From Bacteroidia bacterium (GTDB taxonomy: Bacteria > Bacteroidota > Bacteroidia > B-17B0 > Aurantibacillaceae), in NCBI GenBank assembly GCA_025455485.1, contig JALOMJ010000006.1, positions 1 to 57,572 of the forward strand: 57,572 nucleotides of DNA, in the 5' to 3' direction. Position numbers and translations under genes: made by a program. Numbering within the stretch: the stretch's first letter is position 1; each line of letters opens with the position of its first letter. Of the stretch, positions 1 to 8,700 are shown piece by piece. The notes below the pieces were generated by a model. It was not told the DNA's origin. It did not search any database and worked only from the letters and a program-made list of their open reading frames with translations.

Positions 1-1
1 G

Positions 2-94
2 GCGGTAAAGAGCGATAAAATTGTGAAGGTTTTACATTTGATTCAGGACGAACGCATCAAAAACAAAAAAGTGAAAATGGAGATTTCGACTTAG
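2..94 (+). CDS. C-terminal end of an unidentified protein (cut by window edge)
   Basis: An open frame enters from the left edge and ends at TAG 92-94. It gives the last 30 residues of a protein, lysine-rich (ending KKVKMEIST). I cannot assign a family from so short a piece, and the frame could be open by chance. The 225 bases that follow hold no convincing gene, only the REP-like motif at 202-250. Confidence 0.3.
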   Translation, partial: AVKSDKIVKVLHLIQDERIKNKKVKMEIST

Positions 95-201
95 GTTTGG
101 GTGTAGATGTATGAGTAGTGACCGGCAGGGGGTTTATTTTATTCACAAGGATTTGGTGGTGATCAAAAAGGTAAACAAATCTTGAGGATCATGTATTGGC
201 C

Positions 202-250
202 GCACGGATTAGCTTGGACACTGGCCCACACACAAATCCGCGCTAACGGG
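202..250. repeat. REP-like intergenic element, copy 1
   Basis: Two blocks, GCACGGATT (202-210) and CCGCGCTAACGGG (238-250), are separated by 27 bases. CGGATT and AATCCG can pair as a stem. The same two blocks in the same order and orientation occur at 14666-14693. In both places they lie just beyond the stop codon of the small gene that follows an RHS core on the minus strand. Confidence 0.5.
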
Positions 251-320
251 GCGTTACAAACGGATCGGATTTATTCATTGATTTACACTATCGCTAAACA
301 CTAACAAGCGGGGAGTTTAA

Positions 321-851
321 CTACATAAACAAATCCCAAAGAATCTCAAGATCAACACCTTCTATTTTATGTGTTTTAAGAAAGTCCCTCTTTTGCTTCT
401 TTTTACTTCCTTTTATGCTTTTGCTTTCAAAATGCATGTAATCATTATAAAAGCGTTTAAAATCACTGCTCCAACAAAAACCTTTGAGTTTATAAGCTCT
501 TTTATGCTTTAAGTCAAACGCAATTACAAAATTTGAGTGATCTATATTGATTCTATAAATGCAACCTTGGTCAACACCCTCATTCTTATCATGCTTTGTA
601 GAAAAGCTGCATGAAACAAAAACATAATTCTCAAAATTAACCTTACTTAAAAACTCCGTCTTAATCCCATGTTCATTTGAATTAAGAAAACAATTGATTT
701 CTTCTTTTGAGTGAACATTCTGAATACAATAATCCAGAAATACCAAAAGTTTAGAATTATCTCCTATTAAATTAGAATCCAGATCTTGTGAATATGAAAG
801 TTCGGACATAATTAAAAATAACACCAGACATCCTTTTTTTATGCTATTCAT
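321..851 (-). CDS. Small exported protein behind a broken RHS core; candidate orphan immunity protein
   Basis: A 176-residue protein. I chose the ATG at 849-851 because it begins a clean signal peptide (MNSIKKGCLVLFLIMSELSYSQ, cleavage after SYS or SQ). The longer reading from 944 only adds residues that overlap the RHS junction. The mature part is charged, with several Cys and a Lys-rich stretch (KGSKKKQKR). I recognise no family. The start lies one base after the TAG that ends a small frame resembling the tail of an RHS toxin (853-960). This spacing is typical of a toxin followed by its immunity gene. The main operon has the same order (RHS gene, then an abutting small exported protein, then the REP-like motif), so an immunity role is a contextual inference. 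No sequence similarity to the 14726-15388 protein is evident. Confidence 0.55.
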   Translation of the reverse strand: MNSIKKGCLVLFLIMSELSYSQDLDSNLIGDNSKLLVFLDYCIQNVHSKEEINCFLNSNEHGIKTEFLSKVNFENYVFVSCSFSTKHDKNEGVDQGCIYRINIDHSNFVIAFDLKHKRAYKLKGFCWSSDFKRFYNDYMHFESKSIKGSKKKQKRDFLKTHKIEGVDLEILWDLFM

Positions 852-852
852 T

Positions 853-960
853 CTATTCTCTTTTAAAATCTTTAGGAACAAATGCTTTTCCTCTTTTAGT
901 CTTATTATAATCAAACTCGTATTTTTCAGCTCCAGCTTGATCATACCCTGCTACTGCCAT
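853..960 (-). pseudogene. Remnant of an RHS toxin C-terminal tail
   Basis: A 35-codon frame (MAVAGYDQAGAEKYEFDYNK..., ending KDFKRE) begins within the last codons of the RHS core fragment but in a different reading frame. It ends at TAG 853-855, one base before the next gene's ATG. The composition looks like real coding sequence. A one-base indel at the junction near 944-948 would be needed to fuse it to the RHS core. I read it as the last residues of a lost or swapped tip domain. It is too short to identify the toxin type. Confidence 0.4.
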
Positions 961-1455
961 ATATTGGGCGTTCAATCAACTCGAAGGTTTTTGAAATGGA
1001 GGGCCAGGGCTCAGGTTCGCTTTTGTAGGTGGCCATCAAGTTGCCCTGAGCATCTCTTACGTAATACAAGCTGTGGAGCCATAACTGCATATTACCCGGA
1101 TTTTCGAAATACACATGTTTACCTACACGGTTTCCATTGGCATCGTATTCAAACTTAATTGAGGTTAACATGCTCGATGCATCTCGTTTTATTTCCGCTA
1201 TTTTTCCGTACACGTTCCAGATAATTTCACCCGTGGTAGTGCCAATGAGTTCCGATTTATCTTTTACTAAGTTACCAATTTCATCGTATTCGTAGTTATC
1301 CATGTTGGTTTGGTTGGGTAAATCAGCGTAATTCGCAGGTCCGACCCCAGCCGGGTCGTTAACGCTTCTTAAGCGGTTGTTAATAGGTCTGTTTTGTGCA
1401 TCCAAAGTATAATTATACGTGAGGTTATCAAAAACGGCATTGTTCATGTCGGCTT
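941..1455 (-). pseudogene. Orphan fragment of RHS core, duplicate of residues 3797-3964 of the giant RHS protein
   Basis: The frame 941-1447 encodes 168 residues that differ from residues 3797-3964 of the 4333-residue RHS protein at only six positions. It contains the YD-repeat stretch NYEYDEIGNLVKD and the segment ending ERPIYGSSRV. Similarity stops sharply after GGGTA at 944, where the full-length gene continues into GIDKH and this copy meets a TGA. At the other end similarity runs to about 1455 and fades by about 1477. No start region, signal peptide or RHS core cleavage region is present, so it cannot be functional on its own. It is a relic of duplication and tip exchange, or a recombination donor. 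The ATG at 1447 corresponds to an internal Met of the parent. Confidence 0.85.
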
Positions 1456-1459
1456 TAAA

Positions 1460-1490
1460 TTGTGAATTTCCGATATTACACGTATATTTG
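1460..1490 (+). promoter_or_regulatory. Promoter of the toxin-antitoxin pair with flanking direct repeats
   Basis: TTG at 1460-1462, a 20-nt spacer and TATATTTG at 1483-1490 match the Bacteroidota -33/-7 pattern exactly, 20 nt before the antitoxin ATG. The octamer ACACGTAT occurs at 1478-1485, overlapping the -7 box, and again at 1502-1509, just before the ATG. These are plausible autorepression operators. Confidence 0.6.
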
Positions 1491-1510
1491 TTATAATAAT
1501 CACACGTATT

Positions 1511-1759
1511 ATGAACACCAAACTCACTTTAACAATTGACGACGAAGTCATTTCCATTGCCAAGAAGTATGCCAAGCAAAAAGGAAAAAGCCTGTCTGAC
1601 ATCGTAGAAAATTATCTGATGTCCTTAACATCCAAAGAAGTTAAAGAAGAACGAATTTCCCCTAAAATTTTGAAATTAATGGGTGTTATTGAATTGCCCG
1701 AAAACTATGACTATAAAAAAGAATTAACCAAAGGTCTGCTGAAAAAATACAAAGTATGA
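1511..1759 (+). CDS. Antitoxin, DUF6364/RHH-like
   Basis: An 82-residue protein. The N-terminus (MNTKLTLTIDDEVISIAKKYAKQKGKSLSDIVENYL) has the short beta-strand followed by two helices of a ribbon-helix-helix DNA-binding domain, as in DUF6364 antitoxins. The charged C-terminal part would wrap the toxin. The gene overlaps the downstream PIN gene by four bases (ATGA), so the two are translationally coupled. It probably represses its own promoter through the repeats at 1478-1509. Confidence 0.8.
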   Translation: MNTKLTLTIDDEVISIAKKYAKQKGKSLSDIVENYLMSLTSKEVKEERISPKILKLMGVIELPENYDYKKELTKGLLKKYKV

Positions 1760-2181
1760 TAACGGTTTTTTTAGATACCAATGTATTGATTGACTTTTTT
1801 GCTGACCGCAAACCTTTTTCAATAGAGGCGGCAAGGCTTTTTAATTATTCCTTTAACAAGGAACTCAAGATTTATGTTTCTGCTGTTTCCTATAACAACC
1901 TTTATTACATTCTTCGTCAATCCTGTTCACATTCCGAAACCATTAAAATGCTATCTGAGCTAAACGAATGGGCGGACATCATTGATGTATCAAAAGACAT
2001 CATAAAAAAATCCCTTAAATCTGACTTTAAGGACTTTGAAGATGCCATACAGTATAACTGTGCGAAATCTTTAAGTAAAATTGATTTCATTGTCACCCGG
2101 GATACTAAAGACTTTAAATCAAGCACATTACCCATATTAAATCCTAAAGAAGCAGTCTCGATGGTTGAAAGCAGCATGTAA
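1756..2181 (+). CDS. PIN-domain RNase toxin (VapC-like)
   Basis: A 141-residue single PIN domain. The acidic residues expected for the metal site are visible: D7 in FLDTN, D96 in FEDAIQY, and D116/D119 in TRDTKDF. Proteins of this family are endoribonucleases kept inactive by the antitoxin encoded just upstream, with which this gene overlaps by four bases. The pair sits between the orphan RHS fragment and a hairpin-rich stretch, a typical accessory-DNA position. The RNA target cannot be told from sequence. Confidence 0.85.
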   Translation: MITVFLDTNVLIDFFADRKPFSIEAARLFNYSFNKELKIYVSAVSYNNLYYILRQSCSHSETIKMLSELNEWADIIDVSKDIIKKSLKSDFKDFEDAIQYNCAKSLSKIDFIVTRDTKDFKSSTLPILNPKEAVSMVESSM

Positions 2182-2373
2182 AATTGCTGAGTTTTGGTTC
2201 TGTTTTTACTGCTGGATTAGCGCTTCGAGAGGAGGGCTGAACAAACACCACCCACAAGCCGACTCAAAAGTCCACTCCAAAGGGGTCCTTCGGGCCGGAC
2301 TTTGGACCTAATTCGTGAAAAAATGGTTTTTTGATTTTACCCTTCGCTTTCAAGAAAAATCTCCAAAAGAACT

Positions 2374-2439
2374 GGATTAGCGCCCTGAAGCGAAGGCCTG
2401 AAAATCATCGCTTTGCCTTCTGATTCAGGGCGCTGATCC
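2374..2439. repeat. Long hairpin
   Basis: The arm AGCGCCCTGAA (2379-2389) pairs with TTCAGGGCGCT (2424-2434), extended by GGAT/ATCC, with an inner GAAGGC/GCCTTC. The preceding 12-mer CTGGATTAGCGC at 2372-2383 also occurs at about 2212-2223. No coding frame explains this conservation of pairing. Confidence 0.55.
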
Positions 2440-2456
2440 TGGGAGGAGTTAATGCT

Positions 2457-2573
2457 CAAGCAAATCCAGCACACCTGCGGTGTGCTGGATTTTTATTTTC
2501 ACGCCTCTCCTCAAGCAAGCTTGGTTTCGGCGTGAAAATAAAAATCCCGGCGCTTTCGCGCCGGGATTTGCTT
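2457..2573. repeat. Composite palindrome able to fold as a cloverleaf
   Basis: Three perfect hairpins are chained: 2462-2475 with 2479-2492 (14 bp), 2488-2505 with 2529-2546 (18 bp), and 2542-2553 with 2558-2569 (12 bp). Outer arms AAGCAAATCC (2458-2467) and GGATTTGCTT (2564-2573) also pair. Stems 1 and 3 share bases with stem 2, so the structure can switch between one central stem and a junction with two side stems. The outer hairpins could act as terminators. The whole resembles a REP/BIME or small palindromic mobile element. Confidence 0.6.
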
Positions 2574-2586
2574 GTTGCCCGAGCTG
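2574..2586 (+). other. Candidate left attachment site (copy of tRNA-Gln 3' end)
   Basis: GTTGCCCGAGCTG is identical to 56895-56907, which covers the 3' acceptor arm and the edge of the T arm of the tRNA-Gln gene, in the same orientation. It lies directly right of a terminator-like hairpin, as the displaced downstream end of a tRNA gene would after integration. The match is only 13 bases. Confidence 0.35.
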
Positions 2587-3066
2587 TGGTTAATAACTCG
2601 TTGATGGTCAATGTGCTAAAACCGATAAACCCTTATTTGGCGTGGTTTGTAGACCTTACATAAAATTTCTGACTTTGATAAAAAACGATCAAAACTGTTA
2701 AACCCTGATGTTAAAATCCACCTGTTTTTCCACCCACAATGTCTTTTAAAATCAAAAGGGAAGTTCTTTCGTATTCCATTGTTCGGAGACAAAAAGCTCA
2801 AAGCTTTCCGGCTCTATATAATAACTAAATTCAAGTGATATTGGTTGTTTTGAGGACAGATTGTAAATAAACACAGCGGTAAACATTCCTTCAAATCAGT
2901 ATTAGTATTTTGTTTTTTCACGGTTATTTCAGGAAACTATAAATATCAATTTATCTATACATATTATTTCAAACATTTTTTTCTGTTTTATCATATTTCG
3001 TAGAAGGACCTAATGTTCCTTTGAGAAACAGTACAGGAGGGATTTATTTGGCAAGAAGATTAAAAA
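2587..3066. other. 480-base AT-rich gap, no supported gene
   Basis: Only a 61-codon minus-strand frame (2616-2801) without recognisable features occurs here, and I do not support it as a gene. No RNA gene or clear terminator is seen. This is the first DNA inside the putative integrated element if the site at 2574 is a real attachment site. Confidence 0.4.
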
Positions 3067-5496
3067 CTACTCTTTAATTAGTTTAAACGTTCTTAATTGT
3101 GAATTACATTCAGCTTTTAAAAAGTAAATGCCATTAACTAGCTCACTTAAGTTTAATTGATGAGTACCGGCTTCCAATTTTGTATTTGTAATTACTTTAC
3201 CCAAAACATCTATCACTGTAATTTCACTTGCAAGGGTAGATTGTAAATTAAATAAGCCTTGACTTGGATTAGGGTAAATGATTAGCGATGTATTATCGAA
3301 TGACAGGTTTTCATTAAGTGCTGTAGGGGTATAGCTCATAAACTTTGCTAAAAAGCCATCGAAATTGCCACCATTAACAGTTTGGTGTGCACCGGCGGTG
3401 GCAATTACTGTTCCTGTATTTGATGAAGTGGGTCCCGCCAAATACACATTGCCTGCAGCATCACTTGTACATGAAAATCCATAATCATCCCAGATACCTC
3501 CGTAATAAGTACCCCCGAGCCTAACGCCGCTTGTATTAAATACTGCTAAAAAAGCGTCATAACCACCACCGCTATGTGTAGTTTGAATTGCACCTGCTGT
3601 GGCTAATACTGTGCCTGTAAAAGAATTTGTCCATCCAGCTACATTAACATTGCCGATAGCATCAGTTGTGCAGGAAAATATTTGATCAGACCCACTACCT
3701 CCGTAATAAGTACCCCAAAGCCTAACGCCGCTTGTATTAAATTTTACCAAAAAAGCGTCATAACCTCCGCCAAATAAAGATTGATGGGCACCTGCCGTGG
3801 CGATAACCGTACCTGAATTGGATGATGTTAATCCAGCCAAATACACATTGCCTGCGGCATCTAATGCACAGGAATTCGCGGCTTCATATACACCACCACC
3901 ATAATAAGTACCCCACTCTCTTTGCCCGTTTTCCTTAAATTTTACTAAAAAGCTATCCCCAGCACCACCACCATATACGGTTTGATGAGCGCCAATTGTG
4001 GCAATAACAGTGCCTGTATTGGATGTGGTGGATCCCGCCAAATACACATTGCCTGAGGTATCCACTGCGCACTCATATCCTTCATCATAACCACCACCTC
4101 CGTAATAAGTACCCCAGAGCCTAACACCACTTGAATTAAATTTTACTAAAAAAGCTTCCTGACCACCGCCATGTGTAGTTTGATGAGCACCCACTGTAGC
4201 GATAACCGTACCTGTGTTGGATTGTGTAGCTCCCGCCAAATACACATTGCCAGTGGCGTCGGTTGTGCAGGAATTTCCTATTTCCCGTCCACCACCTCCG
4301 TAAAAGGTACCCCAGAGCCTAACGCCGCTTGTATTAAATTTCACTAAAAAAGCATCATAACCTCCGCCATTTGAAGTTTGATGAGCACCTATAGTGGCGA
4401 TTGGTGTACCTGTAAAAGGTTGAGATATTGTGTAACCCGCTACATACACATTGCCAGTGGCATCACATGCACAGGACCATCCTAAATCCCGATCGGAACC
4501 TCCGTAATAAGTACCCCACTGTCTTACTCCGTTTGTATTAAATTTTACTAAAAAGCCATCATAACCATTATCGTATACAGCCTGATGCGCACCGCTTGTA
4601 GCGATTATTGTACCTGTATTAGATTCTGTTAATCCTGTTAAATAGACGTTGCCTGCGGCATCACTTGCGCAGGAATGTCCTTCTTCAGCTCCACTACCTC
4701 CATAATAAGTCCCCCAAATTCGGGTAACGGGGTCTATAATTAATTCTTGAGTAGGATTGTAGCTTTCAACTTCAAAACTCAAAATATTGCTTTCTAACTT
4801 CCAATTTGCTTTTAGCTGTTTTCCATTTTGATAAACAATTGGTGCGCCTTCTTGAATTTTACCCAGAGGAGTGGTTAGCAGCAAACTACCGTCTCTATTA
4901 ATGCTCACACTTGCGCCACCTATCTGTAATTGTATTTGTTTATAATCCGTATTTGGCGCCACAATGTAATCGTGCTTTAATTCTCCGTTTATTTCATAGT
5001 AATGTAAATCGATTCCCTTGTATAAATTGTGTAAGGTTACTCCGGTATAGCTTTTTACATTCAAGGCACCATTCGGGCAACTTTCCAAATAATAGTTATT
5101 GTAACCGGAAAGGGCTTCATCGGTACTGTGGTTAAAGTTGGTGTTTGCATTTAGCCAACTTATATCTATACGATAAATCGTTTGCTTTTCTTTTTCTTTA
5201 CGTTTTTCATGTGTAAATTCATCTTCAACTTCTTTCCATTCATCCACTCGGTAGAGCTGGTAGCTGACTCCGGTCTTCTTTATATGTAGCGCCAGATTAC
5301 CAGCCATGGCACCGAATAACACATCGGGTCTGGCTTTGTAGTTCTGGTCATATACCTGACCCTTGTTTTCTGTAAAGACTATGCCGGTGTTATTTAATTT
5401 GGCATTGTAATTAGTTAGGGTGTTGGTTCTTTTTTCCTTAGCGGATAAATTTAAGACCAAAACTAATAGCGCTGAAATAGCAGTTAACTTATACAT
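3067..5496 (-). CDS. Secreted SBBP-repeat protein with T9SS type A sorting domain
   Basis: An 809-residue protein with an N-terminal signal peptide (MYKLTAISALLVLVLNLSAKE). Residues ~35-255 resemble the DUF7948-type beta domain common in front of SBBP repeats (TENKGQVYDQN near the start, ELIIDP near the end). Seven beta-propeller-type repeats of about 60 residues follow, each with DAxGNVYLAG..., GAHQT..., FLVKFN and WGTYYGG. The C-terminal ~75 residues are a T9SS sorting domain (IIYPNPSQGLFNLQS ... GIYFLKAECN ... FKLIKE). The protein should be exported by Sec and then by T9SS to the cell surface or medium. It is transcribed alone on the minus strand. Adhesion or binding is usual for such proteins, but the ligand is unknown. 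Confidence 0.85.
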   Translation of the reverse strand: MYKLTAISALLVLVLNLSAKEKRTNTLTNYNAKLNNTGIVFTENKGQVYDQNYKARPDVLFGAMAGNLALHIKKTGVSYQLYRVDEWKEVEDEFTHEKRKEKEKQTIYRIDISWLNANTNFNHSTDEALSGYNNYYLESCPNGALNVKSYTGVTLHNLYKGIDLHYYEINGELKHDYIVAPNTDYKQIQLQIGGASVSINRDGSLLLTTPLGKIQEGAPIVYQNGKQLKANWKLESNILSFEVESYNPTQELIIDPVTRIWGTYYGGSGAEEGHSCASDAAGNVYLTGLTESNTGTIIATSGAHQAVYDNGYDGFLVKFNTNGVRQWGTYYGGSDRDLGWSCACDATGNVYVAGYTISQPFTGTPIATIGAHQTSNGGGYDAFLVKFNTSGVRLWGTFYGGGGREIGNSCTTDATGNVYLAGATQSNTGTVIATVGAHQTTHGGGQEAFLVKFNSSGVRLWGTYYGGGGYDEGYECAVDTSGNVYLAGSTTSNTGTVIATIGAHQTVYGGGAGDSFLVKFKENGQREWGTYYGGGVYEAANSCALDAAGNVYLAGLTSSNSGTVIATAGAHQSLFGGGYDAFLVKFNTSGVRLWGTYYGGSGSDQIFSCTTDAIGNVNVAGWTNSFTGTVLATAGAIQTTHSGGGYDAFLAVFNTSGVRLGGTYYGGIWDDYGFSCTSDAAGNVYLAGPTSSNTGTVIATAGAHQTVNGGNFDGFLAKFMSYTPTALNENLSFDNTSLIIYPNPSQGLFNLQSTLASEITVIDVLGKVITNTKLEAGTHQLNLSELVNGIYFLKAECNSQLRTFKLIKE

Positions 5497-5720
5497 ACTT
5501 CTCTAAATTTAGTAAATAAAATAAATTGGATTTACGATTAAGGTATTGCCCATTCTTAATTACCCCTATTTTATCACCTGATATATTGTGACTCCTACAA
5601 AAATTATTACTGAACCTATTTCCCTGAAGATCTTTCATTTTATACATTGATAGGTTAGTTTTTAATGAATTCCAAATTATTCATCTTTAATTCTAAAGCA
5701 ACAAGCCCTAGCTAATACGC

Positions 5721-8700
5721 TTACTGAACAATCAGCTTAATTACCTTAGATCCTTGATCAAATCTCGCAATTACAGAGTACATCCCCTTATCCAGATTCG
5801 AAAATTCTATTAGTGAAGTTTCATTGACTTTTTTCGTCAAGATGAGTTGACCCAACTCGTTTATCACACTTATTTCGACAGCCTGAGAAGTTTTTACCAT
5901 GATTATCCCTGAACTTGGATTAGGGTAAATGGAAAACAAGTCCTTATTGCCATTGATTTGCAATCCCAAACACTCTGTTAGATTTGGAGAAAAACTGGCC
6001 TGACCTTTGCAGCCATTAGCATCGGTAGCCTGAACGCTGAATGTTTGGCCGAAAGCAGGAATGACCGGATAATTTGTTCCAATAAACCCTGTGTTCCATG
6101 TGTAGGTTGCCGCTCCCATGCCGGTTAATACAATTTCTTCTCCATCACAAATGAGCGTGTCTGATGCCGTTATTTGAACTGTTGGTAATGGGTTTACGTT
6201 TATTTGCACCGTGCTTTGAGCAACACAATTGCTTGAGGCGCTGTTTGCTGAAACCGTATACAATTGGCTTACAGTTGGGCTAAAATAAACTCCATTCACC
6301 ACTCCTGAACTCCAGGTATAATTGGGTGCGCCTGTCACAGAAACGGCCACGGAATCCCCAAGACACAAATTAGTTGCAGTAGCAATGATTTGCAGTACCG
6401 GAGATGGAATGGTTGATATGTGTATTGATTTTGTACCAACACAACCGGTAAGGGTATTGGTTCCGCTTACGCTATAATTCGCGCTTACAGTGGGGAAAAA
6501 AACCTGACCATTGACCAGTCCGGAAGACCAGGTATAGGTATTGGCTCCGCTTGCCGTTAACGTTAATGCATGCCCTGCACAAAGGGTCTGAGACGATGCG
6601 GTAATCGTTAGTATGGGCAAGGCATTTACTGTAAGGCTTGTGCTGATTGTACTGCTGCAGCCAGTTTGTGTGAAAGTGCCGGTACAACTGTAAACACTGC
6701 TTGACGTTGGTGTTAATACTTGTCCATTACTTATTCCTCCCGACCATGAAAATGTATTGGCACCGGTAGCTGAAAGAGCGATTGTATTTCCAATACATAT
6801 CGATGGGTTCAATTGATTTAAAATCAAAACCGGTACGGGGTTCACTGATATTTGTTGCACTGCCATCACACTGCTGGTGCAACCTGTAAGTGTGTTTGTG
6901 CCGCTAACTGAGTAACTTGAATTTTGGTTTACGACAAATGGAACCCCATTTTGTATACCGCCCGTCCAGGCATAAAAGTTTGCACCACTTCCATTCAGGG
7001 TCACCGTACTTCCCTGACAAACCAAAGTATTGCTGGCTTGTGCTGATACAGTAGGTATAGGATAAACCGTAATCAAGATGGTTGATGTTTTAGAACATCC
7101 ACTGACTGTGCTGGTGCCTGTGACTGAATAAATTGAAGTAGCTGATGGCGTAAAAGGAACACCGTTGGTAATACCTGAAGACCATGTATAGGTATGAGTG
7201 CCACTACCCGTAAGTGTAATAGAACTGCCAGAACATACACCCGTACTTGTGGCTATAGCATTCACATTTGGTGGTTGCATTACTGTATAAGTCACTCCTG
7301 CACCCCCTGTACATCCCAGTGAATTAGAACCCACAACATTTACTCCACCTGATACTGTTGGAGTAAAAGGAACACCTAATTGTTGTCCGGAGTAAATAGT
7401 ATAAGAAATAGCTCCGGAAGCATTTACCACAACGGATTGGCCTGAACAAATTATTGGATTTGAAATTGTAACCGTTAATGTTGGTGAAGGCAACACAGGC
7501 ACGCTTATTGTGGCCGTATTGCTGCACCCGGTTTGGGTGTTGGTACCAACAACTGCATAAACGGTATTCGTAAACAAGGATACGTATATCCAAGAGGTAT
7601 TGAAGCCGTTTGACCATGTATACGTATTAGCACCTGATCCGTAAAAAGCATTATTACTGCCTGCACAAGAAACTGAGTAATTGGGTGTAACAACTACATT
7701 TGGCAGTGGTTTTACACTTACTGTAACAACAGCAATATTGGTACTTGTGCAGCCTGTTAATGTTTGTGTACCCACCAAAGAATAAGTTGAAGTCACTGTC
7801 GGGGAAAACGGCACTCCATTGTTAATACCTCCTGACCAGGTATAGGTATTCGCACCACTTCCTGTTAATGCCACTGAATTGCCTGAGCAAACCGAAGTGC
7901 TTGTTGCAATTATGGACACGTTGGGTGCAGCTATTATAGCGATGGTTTGAATAGCAGAAGACTGACAACCTAAAGCATTCGCCCCGGTTAATGTGTAAGT
8001 ACCATTTGCTGTGGGAGTAAATGCAACTCCATTCGAAATTCCACCTGTCCATGTGTAAGTAGTTGCGCCACTAGCAAGTATGTTTAAGGTGTTTCCCTGA
8101 CATACTGTTGGAGATGGAGAAACATTTATGGTAATCGAAGGCAGGGCTTGAACCACAACTTGTATTGTTGTACTAACGTTTCCACAAAAATTGTTCCCTG
8201 TTAATGTATAAACCGAAGTGCTTGATGGTACAAATGATGAGTTATTGATTACTCCTGAGGACCAGGAATACGTATCAGCCCCTGAACCAAACAAAGTGAC
8301 AGAATTCCCTGAGCATACTGCAGTGCTCGTTGCATTGGCCTGAAGATTAGGCAATGTCATTACACTCAGGGTAATCGCTGCTGTATTCTGACATCCGAAC
8401 GCATCTACACCATTTACGGTGTAACTACCCGTCACTGTAGGGGTAAATGGAGAATTGTTCACCACACCTCCGCTCCACAAATAAGCTACTCCTCCTTGTC
8501 CGGAAAGAACTACAGTATTGCCGGAACACACCAATGTGCCGGATGCCATAGCCGAAATGACCGGAAGTGAATACACGGTGACTGCAATTGTAGCGCTGTT
8601 CTGACAGCCGTTTGCTCCGGTTCCTGTAAGTGTATAGTTTGAGCTGATGCTTGGAGAAAATGCAACGTTATCATTTATTCCACCTGACCAGGTATAAGAG

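Noticed and set aside
2457-2573. Integron attC site as explanation for the cloverleaf palindrome
   Set aside because: No GTTRRRY/RYYYAAC pair at the right places and no integron integrase in the window.
2616-2801. 61-codon minus-strand frame in the 2587-3066 gap
   Set aside because: No export signal, motif or promoter, and the length is within chance for AT-rich DNA.
3400-4730. Regular ~180-base repeats that could be mistaken for a CRISPR or tandem repeat array
   Set aside because: They encode the seven SBBP repeats of one protein in a single open frame, with synonymous differences between units.
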